From: Candidatus Gastranaerophilales bacterium
GTDB taxonomy: Bacteria > Cyanobacteriota > Vampirovibrionia > Gastranaerophilales > Gastranaerophilaceae
DNA: 24,167 bases
NCBI GenBank assembly: GCA_944325615.1
Contig: CALVAU010000220.1
Coordinates: 1-24,167 of the forward strand
Direction: 5' to 3'
Shown here: positions 1 to 7,954 of the stretch, in pieces
Layout: each line of letters opens with the position of its first letter
Numbering within the stretch: the stretch's first letter is position 1
Made by a program: the position numbers and the translations under genes
The notes under the pieces: generated by a model
What the model saw: only the letters and a program-made list of their open reading frames with translations
The model's database searches: none
Told to the model about the DNA's origin: nothing

Positions 1-276
1 ATATCTACGCTTAATGTAGCAAAAGCTTTAATGGATGCAAATACTCATCCGCCAACGGTTTATTTCCCGCTAATTGTGCATGAAGCATTAATGATTGAGC
101 CGACAGAAAGCGAAACTAAAGATAGAATGGATGAGTTTGTTGATGTTATGATAAAAATTTGTAATGAAGCAAAACAAGCTCCTGAAAAATTGCTTTCTGC
201 ACCTCATACAACTCCTGTAAAAAGAGTTGATGAAACTCAGGCAGCTCGTCATCCGGATTTGAATTTTAAAGAATAG
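1..276 (+). CDS. gcvPB: Glycine dehydrogenase (decarboxylating) subunit 2, C-terminal fragment
   Basis: This is the 3' end of the P-protein beta subunit of the glycine cleavage system. That PLP enzyme decarboxylates glycine and passes the aminomethyl group to the lipoyl H-protein. The reading frame is open from base 1 (it reads ISTLNVAKALMDANTHPPTV), so the true start lies outside the window. The recognisable C-terminal signature is HPPTVYFPLIVHEALMIEPT followed by ESE and an acidic helix, which is conserved in two-subunit GcvP proteins. The PLP lysine lies upstream and cannot be checked. The next gene begins 27 bases after the stop on the same strand, so read-through is possible, although the activase-like neighbour has no known tie to glycine cleavage. 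The family call is confident. The split (GcvPA/GcvPB) form rather than a long fused GcvP is inferred from the C-terminal signature. Confidence 0.9.
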   Translation: MSTLNVAKALMDANTHPPTVYFPLIVHEALMIEPTESETKDRMDEFVDVMIKICNEAKQAPEKLLSAPHTTPVKRVDETQAARHPDLNFKE

Positions 277-303
277 TACCCCTAAAAAAGAAAGGCAAAT
301 AAA

Positions 304-1458
304 TTGATAAAATCTAATAAAAAAATAAAAGTTTCATTTCCTCATATGGGAACAATATATATAGCTTGGTCAGCAGCGTTAAGAAAAGTTGGTGTGGAAC
401 CATATGTGCCGCCATATACAAGTAAAAGAACGCTTTCTCTTGGGACAAAACATTCTCCAGAAGCGATATGCCTTCCTTATAAGCTTATTTTAGGCAACTT
501 TATAGAGGCAATTGAAGGTGGGACTGACTATGTTGCAATGATTACGTCTCCTGGAATTTGCCGACTAGGAGAATACGGCGCATGTATTAAAAATGCACTC
601 TCAGATCTTGGGTATCACGCAAATTACATTGAATTACAATTATATGACGGAATAAATGGGATGTACCGTTTTTTGAAGGAAATTAGCGGTAAAAATGATC
701 CTGTTTTATTCTTAAGAGCTATAATCCTTGCAATTAGAAAAGTATTTATTCTAGATGATTTAGAAACAAGATTGTCATATTTAAGAGCAAGAGAGCTTAC
801 TTACGGTGATGCTGAAAAACATTTCATTAAAGCTATAAAAATTGTCGATGATGCTATGAATACTCGACAATTGAACAAAGCTAAAAAACTTGCTTTTGCA
901 GAAATGGATAAAGTAAAATATGATCCGAATAAAGAAGTCTTATATGTAGATATTACAGGGGAAATTTATCTTGTATGCGATAAATTTTCAAATCAGGATA
1001 TAGTAAAAGAGTTAGGAAAAATGGGTGTACAGACAAGAAAAAGCTTAACAGTAAGCAGTTTCTTGAAAGATGCAATTATTCCTAAGATTTTCAGAAAAGG
1101 TGAGACTCATTTACAAAGAGCGAATCGGCTTGCAAAACCCTATTTGATGAGAGATATCGGAGGAGATGCGCTTGAGTGTGTATCTGATGTAGCATACGCA
1201 AATGAAAGAGGTATTGACGGTATTATTCACATAAGTCCGTTTACTTGTATGCCGGAGATTATGTCTCAAAATATATTTCCTGCAATGAGAGAAAATTGTG
1301 ATATTCCTATATTGCCTTTGATTATGGATGAACAGACTGGTAAGGCAGGTTATATCACACGATTAGAAGCTTTTGTTGATTTGATGCGCAGACGTAAAAG
1401 ACGCCGTCAAATGGAAGAAAAAGCAGTTAGTGAAAAACAAGAAGAAATTACTAAGTAA
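304..1458 (+). CDS. DUF2229-type acyl-CoA dehydratase activase-related Fe-S protein (COG3580-like)
   Basis: A 384-residue protein of the HgdB/DUF2229 group ('CoA-substrate-specific enzyme activase, C-terminal part'). These proteins resemble 2-hydroxyacyl-CoA dehydratase subunits and carry Cys ligands for a [4Fe-4S] cluster. Visible candidates are C56 (EAICLPYK), C86 and C94 (PGICRLGEYGAC) and C315 (SPFTCMPE). The N-terminal VSFPHMGTIYIAW and the late DEQTG stretch are typical of the family. The Hsp70/actin-fold ATPase half that is often fused in this family is absent, so this is the stand-alone C-terminal-type half. The tail is basic then charged (RRRKRRRQMEEK), probably a disordered end. The start is a TTG with AGAAAGG eight bases upstream; no better ATG exists nearby. 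It lies 27 bases after gcvPB and 45 before a membrane-protein gene. The substrate is unknown in this whole family; I assign no reaction. Confidence 0.75.
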   Translation: MIKSNKKIKVSFPHMGTIYIAWSAALRKVGVEPYVPPYTSKRTLSLGTKHSPEAICLPYKLILGNFIEAIEGGTDYVAMITSPGICRLGEYGACIKNALSDLGYHANYIELQLYDGINGMYRFLKEISGKNDPVLFLRAIILAIRKVFILDDLETRLSYLRARELTYGDAEKHFIKAIKIVDDAMNTRQLNKAKKLAFAEMDKVKYDPNKEVLYVDITGEIYLVCDKFSNQDIVKELGKMGVQTRKSLTVSSFLKDAIIPKIFRKGETHLQRANRLAKPYLMRDIGGDALECVSDVAYANERGIDGIIHISPFTCMPEIMSQNIFPAMRENCDIPILPLIMDEQTGKAGYITRLEAFVDLMRRRKRRRQMEEKAVSEKQEEITK

Positions 1459-1503
1459 GCCGTCGATTACTTTAATTAAAATATTAGGGGTAAATAAATA
1501 TAT

Positions 1504-2352
1504 ATGTTTAAACTTTATAAAGATGCCTTTAAAACAGCGAATGATTGCATAATTTTAGCTATTCCGCTAGTTCTGTTTATGTGGATTTTGTCATTCTATT
1601 TTGCATTTTCAAATGCTGTTGTAAATGTTCCTGCAGAAATGATTTTAGCATTTGTTACAGTATTATTTATGAGCGGAGCGTTTCTGTCAGGGTGGTTTTA
1701 TATGGTGCAAAAAGCTATTGAAGTATCCAAACAAGTCTATGTAATGGATGAAGATCGAGCAAAGGCAACTATGAATCTTTTTAAAGAAATCCCTTATGGT
1801 ATTGGAAAATATTTTCTTTCATTTATCGGTTTGATATTAATTTTTCTATTTTTAATTTCCTTAGCAGGAGCTTTTGTATATCAATTTGGTATTAATTATA
1901 TCGGAAATGTTTTTACACAAGAGCAAATCGCAACTGCTCTAGCTTCTACTGAAGATATGAAAATATTTATTGATTCATTAACAGTAGAACAGCTGTTAAA
2001 GTTAAATCTGTGGAATTTGCTTATTATGGGTACAACAACGGTTTTATCTTTTCTGTTGATGCTTTGGGTGCCAGAAATTATATATTCAACAATCAATCCT
2101 ATTACAGCTCTTTTTAAATCTATTAAAAAGGTATTTGTTAAATTCCCCAAGTCAGTTGCATTGTTTATATATCTTTCAATTTTGAATATAATAGTTTCAT
2201 TTTTAAGTACTTTTGCTATACTCCATCCCCTACTATACTTGTTTGTGATGGTTGCATGTTTCTATTTTATAATTTATTTTGTAGTGTTGGTGTTCTGTTT
2301 CTACGAGCGTGAATTTTCAGGAGCAGATAGAGATGACGATATCAAAGCCTAA
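1504..2352 (+). CDS. Six-helix integral membrane protein, function unknown
   Basis: A 282-residue hydrophobic protein that I do not recognise. Six membrane segments are visible at about residues 15-36, 45-68, 103-128, 170-190, 217-240 and 242-266. A polar extracytoplasmic or cytoplasmic loop lies at about 130-165, and the C-terminus is charged and short (EREFSGADRDDDIKA). The amphipathic segment SIKKVFVKFPKS before helix 5 looks like a membrane-surface helix, as in DUF975/DUF4013-like small-molecule or glycerophosphoryl membrane-domain proteins; this resemblance is only of form. AGGGG lies 13 bases before the ATG, a long spacing. The gene overlaps the start of miaA by 20 bases, so the two are probably co-transcribed and translationally coupled, but no functional link to tRNA modification is known. 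Confidence 0.7.
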   Translation: MFKLYKDAFKTANDCIILAIPLVLFMWILSFYFAFSNAVVNVPAEMILAFVTVLFMSGAFLSGWFYMVQKAIEVSKQVYVMDEDRAKATMNLFKEIPYGIGKYFLSFIGLILIFLFLISLAGAFVYQFGINYIGNVFTQEQIATALASTEDMKIFIDSLTVEQLLKLNLWNLLIMGTTTVLSFLLMLWVPEIIYSTINPITALFKSIKKVFVKFPKSVALFIYLSILNIIVSFLSTFAILHPLLYLFVMVACFYFIIYFVVLVFCFYEREFSGADRDDDIKA

Positions 2353-3202
2353 AGTTATAGCTGTTGTAGGACCTACGGCATCAGGAAAAACCGGGTATGC
2401 GATTGAATTGGCTAAAAAGACTAACGGCGAAATTGTATCCGCTGATTCTAGACTTGTATATAAAGGATTTGATATAGGCACAGCCAAACCATCTTTTGAG
2501 GAACGTCAAGGAATTCCTCATTTTATGATTGATATTGTCGATCCTGAAGTTGATTATTCTGCTGGATTGTACGCTAAAGATGCTCAAAATATAATTTCAG
2601 ATATACTATCAAGAGGAAAACTGCCTATTATAGTTGGTGGTACGGGGCTTTATTTTAGATTGCTGCTAGAAAATTATGATGTGCCAAATGTAGAACCTGA
2701 TTATGAATTGAGGGAAGAATTATCAAAGCTTACATTTGAAAAATTGTACAGTATTTTAGCCGAAATTGATAAAAAGCGTGCTGATGAAATCGAAGTTAAT
2801 GACAAGAAGAAAATTATTCGTTCTATAGAGCTGGCAAAACATCTTAAAAAGCCATTAAGTGAATATAAAAAAGAACCATTGTATGATGTCGAGTGGATTG
2901 GGATGAATTATCCTCGTGATATCTTATATGACAGGATCAATCGCAGAGTTGATATGATGGTAAAAGACGGCTTAGTAGAAGAATGTAAATATCTTTTAGA
3001 AAAACATGGCAGAATAAAAAATCTCGTCTGTACGATAGGTTATCAGGAGATGATTGAGTATTTAGACGGCAAAGTATCATTAGAAGATGCAAAAGAAAAA
3101 TTGAAACAAAATACAAGAAATTATGCCAAACGTCAGTTGACTTGGTTCAGAAAAAATTCTTCTATAAAGTGGAATTGTGAGCCTTTAAGGCTGAAAAAGT
3201 AA
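2333..3202 (+). CDS. miaA: tRNA dimethylallyltransferase
   Basis: MiaA transfers a dimethylallyl group from DMAPP to N6 of A37 in tRNAs that read UNN codons, the first step toward ms2i6A. The 289-residue product (usual length about 300) begins with a P-loop, GPTASGKT, at residues 13-20. It continues with SADSRLVYKGFDIGTAKP (the family's D-S-x-x-V-Y region), PHFMIDIVDP, IIVGGTGLYFRLL and the late CTIGYQEM segment, all diagnostic. I chose the ATG at 2333 rather than the in-frame GTG at 2309. An AGGAG sits nine bases before the ATG, inside the longer alternative, and the P-loop position then matches the family. The gene starts within the last 20 bases of the membrane-protein gene. A TGn-extended -10 for the next gene lies just after its stop. 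Confidence 0.96.
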   Translation: MTISKPKVIAVVGPTASGKTGYAIELAKKTNGEIVSADSRLVYKGFDIGTAKPSFEERQGIPHFMIDIVDPEVDYSAGLYAKDAQNIISDILSRGKLPIIVGGTGLYFRLLLENYDVPNVEPDYELREELSKLTFEKLYSILAEIDKKRADEIEVNDKKKIIRSIELAKHLKKPLSEYKKEPLYDVEWIGMNYPRDILYDRINRRVDMMVKDGLVEECKYLLEKHGRIKNLVCTIGYQEMIEYLDGKVSLEDAKEKLKQNTRNYAKRQLTWFRKNSSIKWNCEPLRLKK

Positions 3203-3207
3203 TTTCG

Positions 3208-3216
3208 TGCTATAAT
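3208..3216 (+). promoter_or_regulatory. Extended -10 promoter for the AsmA-like gene
   Basis: The bases TGCTATAAT form a perfect TGn-TATAAT extended -10 box. It lies immediately after the miaA stop codon and 37 bases upstream of the AsmA-like ATG. No good -35 hexamer is seen at 16-18 bases, which is normal for extended -10 promoters. Transcription would start near 3223, giving a leader of about 30 bases. Confidence 0.55.
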
Positions 3217-3253
3217 TTGTAATATAAAATTAAAATTTTTGATAAGGGGTGTT

Positions 3254-6200
3254 ATGAGTAGTAAAAAAGTATTAAAGATTTTATCAATAACAGTTGGAGT
3301 GATTGTTGTTTTATTATATACATCTTTTTTAATTGCGCCGTTGTTTATAAATCGAGTAATCGCTAAATATAACGATGCCATTGTAGAAATAATAAAAGAA
3401 ACTGCAGGTATGACTGTAATCTTGAATGAATTAAAAGTCGTAACTACTCCTAAACTAACTGTTGGTGGAAAAGTCGGACATTGTGAAGTGTATTTACCAA
3501 ATAATGATCCTCTTTTATCAGCAGATAACTTTGAAGTTAAATTATCATTATTGCCTTTAATTGTCAAAAAAATAGAACTCGATAAAGTTGGGGTTGAAAA
3601 TGCTAAATTAAAATTAAGCGTCAAAAAAGACGGGCACTTTGTAATAGAAGATTATTTGAAAGAAAATCTTGAAAAATCAGAAGAAAATAATAATGTAGTG
3701 ACAGGATTGCCGTTTGGTTTTAAACTGTCTAATCATTTGCCTAATATTTACTTAAAAAAGTTTTATATAGCATTTGTTGATATACAAACTGATAAAAAGT
3801 ATTATTTAGATGGCAGTTATTTGAATATAACAGATTTTATATTGGATAAAAAGGTAAAAATTGATACTGCAGGTGAGATATTTTTAGATGGCGAAAAACA
3901 TTTTACTTATGATATAAGACTTAAAAACTATATTATGCCAAATCTAGATTTGAATGATTTATTGCTTGCGCAAAATGCATTTCAAGATAATAATGTTAAA
4001 GAAAATCCAGCGCAATCAAGTTGGCTTCCTTTTGATGTCATAGATTTGTTTGAAAAAATTCACATAAATAAACTTGGGGCAAATCTAGAAGCTAACCTTA
4101 AAACTTACGGTAAAATAGATGATATAAGCTATAAAGGTTCTTTTGATGTAAATGGTATTACTGTTGCAGTTAATGGTGAGCAGCTTCCTGAAGGAAATAT
4201 AAAAGGTGAATTAAATAATAAAAAAGCTAAAATAGTTGCAGCGTTGCACCCGGCTAAAGATGAAAATATCTCAGTTTTGACTAATATAAAAACAGGCAAA
4301 AATCCTAATTATGATATACATTTTGTTGCAAATGCTGGCGTTAATAATTTGATAAGATTAATGGATAGTGTCGCTAAATCTTTTGGTATCAAAGATTTTG
4401 AAACTTTAAGCGGCTCTGGTAATATTGATTCTAATTTTTATATTATAGGTGATACTAAAAAGGTTACATCTTCAGGTTATTTTAGAATTCCTTCAGCTTC
4501 TATAAATTACGGACTGTATAATATATTAATTGATAAAATCAATGCAGACGCTGATTTTTCAGATGATAAAGTAAATATTAAAAATGTATCATTTAATGTC
4601 TTTGGACAGCCATTAAAGTTTTATGGTACAGTTAATTCTAATGCTGATGCAGACTTATATTTAGTGGCGGATAAACTGCTTATAAAAGCTCTTGTAGCTG
4701 CAACTGGGCAATTACAGATATTAAAAGAGAATGATTTTAAATCAGGTACTCTATCTATGGAAGCTTCATTAAAAGGAAAACTTTCTAATCCCTCCCCTGC
4801 GGTAAATCTTACAATTGATAATTTAAAGGTTAAAAATAAACCGTCTGATATTACTGCATCATTAGTAAATGGAACTTTGAATTTGACTACGGAAAATAAT
4901 ACTTATGAAGGTGTTTTGAGTACTACATCAGCATTGATTGAGCATCCACTTTTTAAAGTAAAAGCTCCTGCAGCTAAAATTACGATGGATACAAATGATA
5001 TCAAAATTGATAATGCCTATGTAATGTTTGATAATTCGAGGGTTGATGTAACTGGCGAAATCTCAGATTATATGACAAAGGATATTTGTATTGATATCTC
5101 AGCTGTCGGTAAAATTCTTGCAAATGATTTAAAAAATATGCTGCCGGCAGATTTAAGAGCTTTTGTTTCAGGAAAAGGTAGTATTCCATTATCTTTATAT
5201 ATAACAGGTAATGATAAAACTCAAAAATTAGATATTAAAATAAACGCAACTCCTGATAATTATTTTAGAATTTTGGATATAGAAGCGATAAAAAGTAAGC
5301 CATCAAGCCTCAAAGGTATTTTGACTTATTCTAATGATTCTTTGAAAATTCTTGATGCCTCTTTTACATCAGAAGGAAATTCTATTGCTCAAATGAGCGG
5401 TAGTATAGATAATTTATCTAAAACACAAAATTTATCTTTAAATATCAATGTTCCGCAAATAGTAAAAATGCCTATACCGGGTTTTAGAAACGATTCCTCG
5501 GTTTCCGTTATGGGAAATTTGGGATTGGGTGGAACTCTAGCAAAGCCTACCTTAAAAGGTAATATTACAATACCTTATCTGTCAATTCCTGAGATGAAAT
5601 TTTCAATGGAAGATCTTTCAGCAAGCCTATCAGGTCCTTTAGCTCAAGGTAAAGGTACTCTTGCTAAGATGACGTCTGGCGGTATAGTTGCTGAAAATTT
5701 AACATCTGATTTTTCTTATAATATGCAAAACGGAATATTTTATCTTAAAAATATTTCAGGGAATGCTTTCTTAGGTAATGTTGTCGGAAATGTTTCCTAT
5801 AATTTGATGAACGGAAAAATCGGAGTTGATTTTTCAGGCACAGGCTTGGATGCAATTTCTGCAATTGAGGGTGCTGCGGGGATTAAAAATGCACTTTCTG
5901 GTACTTTAGGTTTTACAATTAATGCTACATTATCAGGTGCAACTGATGTTGAGATGATTAGAAATCTTAAAGGTAAGATGTCCTTTGAGGTGAAAGACGG
6001 GGCATTTTTGAGTATAGGTAAATTAGAAAACCTTTTAGCTGCTGATAATATTGTCAAAAATGCAGTAATGAAAACGGCACTTGCTGCTGTATCTACAATT
6101 CCTGTTGTTAAAAACAGTGCAAATTTCCAATATATAAACGGTAGTATGACTTTCAATAACGGTTGGGCTGAGAACTTATCGATTAAAACAAGCGGACCAT

Positions 6201-6775
6201 CAATGGCATATTACATAACCGGTAAATATAATATGTTGAATGGTACAGCAAATTTAGTTATTTTAGGACGATTAGGCAGTGATGTTGTAGGAGCTCTCGG
6301 ACCTTTAGGTGAGTTGTCAGTCGATAAATTGACTTCATTTATTCCAAAATTTGGTTCACTGACCTCAAGTATTATAAAGACTATGACCTCAGATCCTAAG
6401 AATGAAAATGTGTCTGAAATTCCTCAATTATCAAGTGGAAATGCTCAGTATAAAGATTTTAAAGTAATATTCAACGGCGGATTAGATAGTGATTCATCAG
6501 TAAAATCTTTCAAATGGCTTTCAAATCCTGATTTGTCAGCGATTGACGCACCATCTTTAAAGGAGCAAATTCAAGATAGTGCTGAAAATATAAAACAATC
6601 AATAAAAACTAATATAGAAACTGCAAAAGAACAAAATCAGAAAAAACAAGAAGAATTAAGACAACAAGCTCAGCAGTTTAAAGAGCAGACTCAACAAACA
6701 AAAGAAGATTTAAAAAATCAGGTACAGAACGTCAAAGATAGTGTTGATGAAATTAAAAATTTATTTAAGTTCTAA
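3254..6775 (+). CDS. Large AsmA/TamB-like envelope protein with C-terminal coiled coil
   Basis: A 1173-residue protein. A signal-anchor helix lies at residues 6-32, followed by a long periplasmic region of repeated beta-strand units (alternating 'NITDF', 'VDVTGEISDY', 'SGSIDNLSK' style segments). A typical AsmA C-terminal block at about 900-1080 contains 'LSGTLGFTINATLSGATD' and 'SIGKLENLL'. AsmA-family proteins span the periplasm in diderms and are linked to phospholipid transport to the outer membrane; transport is inferred, not shown. The last 76 residues (1098-1173) are Gln/Lys/Glu-rich heptad-like sequence (EQNQKKQEELRQQAQQFKEQ), predicted coiled coil, which is unusual after an AsmA domain. 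The ATG at 3254 has AAGGGG just upstream; a TTG at 3239 is in frame but would put the Shine-Dalgarno inside the gene. A strong hairpin terminator follows the stop. Confidence 0.8.
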   Translation: MSSKKVLKILSITVGVIVVLLYTSFLIAPLFINRVIAKYNDAIVEIIKETAGMTVILNELKVVTTPKLTVGGKVGHCEVYLPNNDPLLSADNFEVKLSLLPLIVKKIELDKVGVENAKLKLSVKKDGHFVIEDYLKENLEKSEENNNVVTGLPFGFKLSNHLPNIYLKKFYIAFVDIQTDKKYYLDGSYLNITDFILDKKVKIDTAGEIFLDGEKHFTYDIRLKNYIMPNLDLNDLLLAQNAFQDNNVKENPAQSSWLPFDVIDLFEKIHINKLGANLEANLKTYGKIDDISYKGSFDVNGITVAVNGEQLPEGNIKGELNNKKAKIVAALHPAKDENISVLTNIKTGKNPNYDIHFVANAGVNNLIRLMDSVAKSFGIKDFETLSGSGNIDSNFYIIGDTKKVTSSGYFRIPSASINYGLYNILIDKINADADFSDDKVNIKNVSFNVFGQPLKFYGTVNSNADADLYLVADKLLIKALVAATGQLQILKENDFKSGTLSMEASLKGKLSNPSPAVNLTIDNLKVKNKPSDITASLVNGTLNLTTENNTYEGVLSTTSALIEHPLFKVKAPAAKITMDTNDIKIDNAYVMFDNSRVDVTGEISDYMTKDICIDISAVGKILANDLKNMLPADLRAFVSGKGSIPLSLYITGNDKTQKLDIKINATPDNYFRILDIEAIKSKPSSLKGILTYSNDSLKILDASFTSEGNSIAQMSGSIDNLSKTQNLSLNINVPQIVKMPIPGFRNDSSVSVMGNLGLGGTLAKPTLKGNITIPYLSIPEMKFSMEDLSASLSGPLAQGKGTLAKMTSGGIVAENLTSDFSYNMQNGIFYLKNISGNAFLGNVVGNVSYNLMNGKIGVDFSGTGLDAISAIEGAAGIKNALSGTLGFTINATLSGATDVEMIRNLKGKMSFEVKDGAFLSIGKLENLLAADNIVKNAVMKTALAAVSTIPVVKNSANFQYINGSMTFNNGWAENLSIKTSGPSMAYYITGKYNMLNGTANLVILGRLGSDVVGALGPLGELSVDKLTSFIPKFGSLTSSIIKTMTSDPKNENVSEIPQLSSGNAQYKDFKVIFNGGLDSDSSVKSFKWLSNPDLSAIDAPSLKEQIQDSAENIKQSIKTNIETAKEQNQKKQEELRQQAQQFKEQTQQTKEDLKNQVQNVKDSVDEIKNLFKF

Positions 6776-6778
6776 AAT

Positions 6779-6805
6779 AAAATCCCGCAATATTTGCGGG
6801 ATTTT
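6779..6805. terminator. Bidirectional intrinsic terminator between convergent genes
   Basis: A 12-base-pair stem (6779-6790 with 6794-6805) with a GC-rich core, TCCCGCAA/TTGCGGGA, and a three-base TAT loop. It is flanked by T-runs on the plus strand and by A-runs that become T-runs on the minus strand. It lies between the stops of the AsmA-like gene and the minus-strand repeat protein, so it can end both transcripts. Confidence 0.9.
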
Positions 6806-6809
6806 TCTT

Positions 6810-7790
6810 TTATAAAATACAAGCTAGTACCATTAAAAGCAGAGTACCTATTTGCATGGCCGTTGTCATATTTTGTGCAAACTTGTTACTGTCATATTTA
6901 TTTGCTGATTTTTGTGCGTTATATGCGCTTGAAATTCGATTAATTCTTGTTTCTTCATCTTCTCCGTCAAATTGTGTGCCAAACATTGCACTCTCAAGTC
7001 TTGCAAGTCTATTTTGAGTCGAATCGTTTTTGAAAGTTTGGTTAAGCACATTTTTTTCAACTGTACTCAGGCTGTATTTTTTAGGTGATGGTGGAATTGG
7101 AGCTGAGCCATAGTTACCTGATTGATATGCCTGCTCCATTGCTGCTTGTCTTGCATTGAAGCTGTTATAATCAAATGTATCAGTTTGTTGATATTTATTC
7201 AGATGGTAATCAGCACCAAGTGGTGGAACGTAATCATCATAAAATTCGTTTGATGATTGTGCAATTTGATTATCCATTAGTGATTGTGGCTTGATTTCTG
7301 CTTTTAATCTGTCAGTTCTTGTAGAAAGATCATCATTGTATTCTTTTCCGAATACTTTCATCTCAAGCTTTGATAATCGCTTTTTGATATCTGCCTTAGG
7401 GGTTACCTGATTAAATACCATTTCTTCAAGTTCGTCTACTGCAGGATAAGTTACATTTGCTGCAGCAACAGGCTCTTTTTCGTCAATATAAGCGTATTCA
7501 TCTTCAGCGAATGTATCTTCTCTTGGCTCAATTTCTTGTCCTATTAAATCTGCAGATAAATCTTTTTTAAGTTTTGCAATCCTTTCATTTGCAGCCTTTT
7601 GAGATATAGTACCATATACTGTGTTTTCAATTCTGTCCAATCTTGAACTTTCTGAATCTCCTGAATATGTAAATCCATAAAGAGAGTTTTCAATCTTGTC
7701 GATAATTTGCGTATTTGTTGCACCGTAGCTTAATTGAGAAGATAAACTAAGCATTGATAGGATAGTTAATGTAAGAATAAGTTTTTTCAT
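6810..7790 (-). CDS. Secreted or membrane-anchored protein with three RLxRLExxxFG repeats
   Basis: A 326-residue protein. It has a clear signal peptide (residues 1-23/24, MKKLILTLTILSMLSLSSQL then SYGA). A C-terminal hydrophobic segment (311-326, MQIGTLLLMVLACIL) could anchor it. Between them lies a three-fold repeat: about 27-74 (IENSLYG...RLDRIENTVYG...RIAKL), 117-165 (LEEMVFN...RLSKLEMKVFG...RTDRLKAEI) and 240-290 (VEKNVLN...RLARLESAMFG...RINRI). The unit is a helix ending in 'hExxhhx', then 'RLxRhExxhaG', then 'Rhxxh'. Linkers at 80-115 and 180-238 are acidic or Gln/Tyr-rich and probably disordered. AAGGAG lies seven bases before the ATG. I know of no assigned function; short 'RLxxLExxVFG' units occur in uncharacterised secreted proteins of cyanobacteria and relatives (from memory). 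Confidence 0.72.
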   Translation of the reverse strand: MKKLILTLTILSMLSLSSQLSYGATNTQIIDKIENSLYGFTYSGDSESSRLDRIENTVYGTISQKAANERIAKLKKDLSADLIGQEIEPREDTFAEDEYAYIDEKEPVAAANVTYPAVDELEEMVFNQVTPKADIKKRLSKLEMKVFGKEYNDDLSTRTDRLKAEIKPQSLMDNQIAQSSNEFYDDYVPPLGADYHLNKYQQTDTFDYNSFNARQAAMEQAYQSGNYGSAPIPPSPKKYSLSTVEKNVLNQTFKNDSTQNRLARLESAMFGTQFDGEDEETRINRISSAYNAQKSANKYDSNKFAQNMTTAMQIGTLLLMVLACIL

Positions 7791-7893
7791 ATCACAACTC
7801 CTTATGCATAGAATAAGGTTCGTTTTTATTTAAAACTATTCAACGAAGTTGTGATTTTTCTTTTTCTAAAAACCCTGATAAACTCCTAAGCAA

Positions 7894-7925
7894 AAAGTAG
7901 TATGAAAATATTTTCATACTACTTT
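7894..7925 (-). terminator. Terminator downstream of nifS
   Basis: A perfect 32-base inverted repeat: 16-base arms AAAGTAGTATGAAAAT and its reverse complement meet at 7909/7910. On the minus strand it ends in a run of five T (CTTTTTGC), about 30 bases past the nifS stop. The arms are AT-rich, so the hairpin is of moderate strength. It also insulates the downstream repeat-protein gene. Confidence 0.65.
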
Positions 7926-7954
7926 AGCCTATAATTATGTTTAATGTTTAGAAT

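Noticed and set aside
2309..2332. GTG start for miaA
   Set aside because: The AGGAG that fits the ATG at 2333 lies inside the longer frame; the eight extra residues are not family-like.
3133..3624. Minus-strand open frame opposite the AsmA-like gene
   Set aside because: Shadow frame of miaA and the AsmA-like gene, with no Shine-Dalgarno or recognisable domain.
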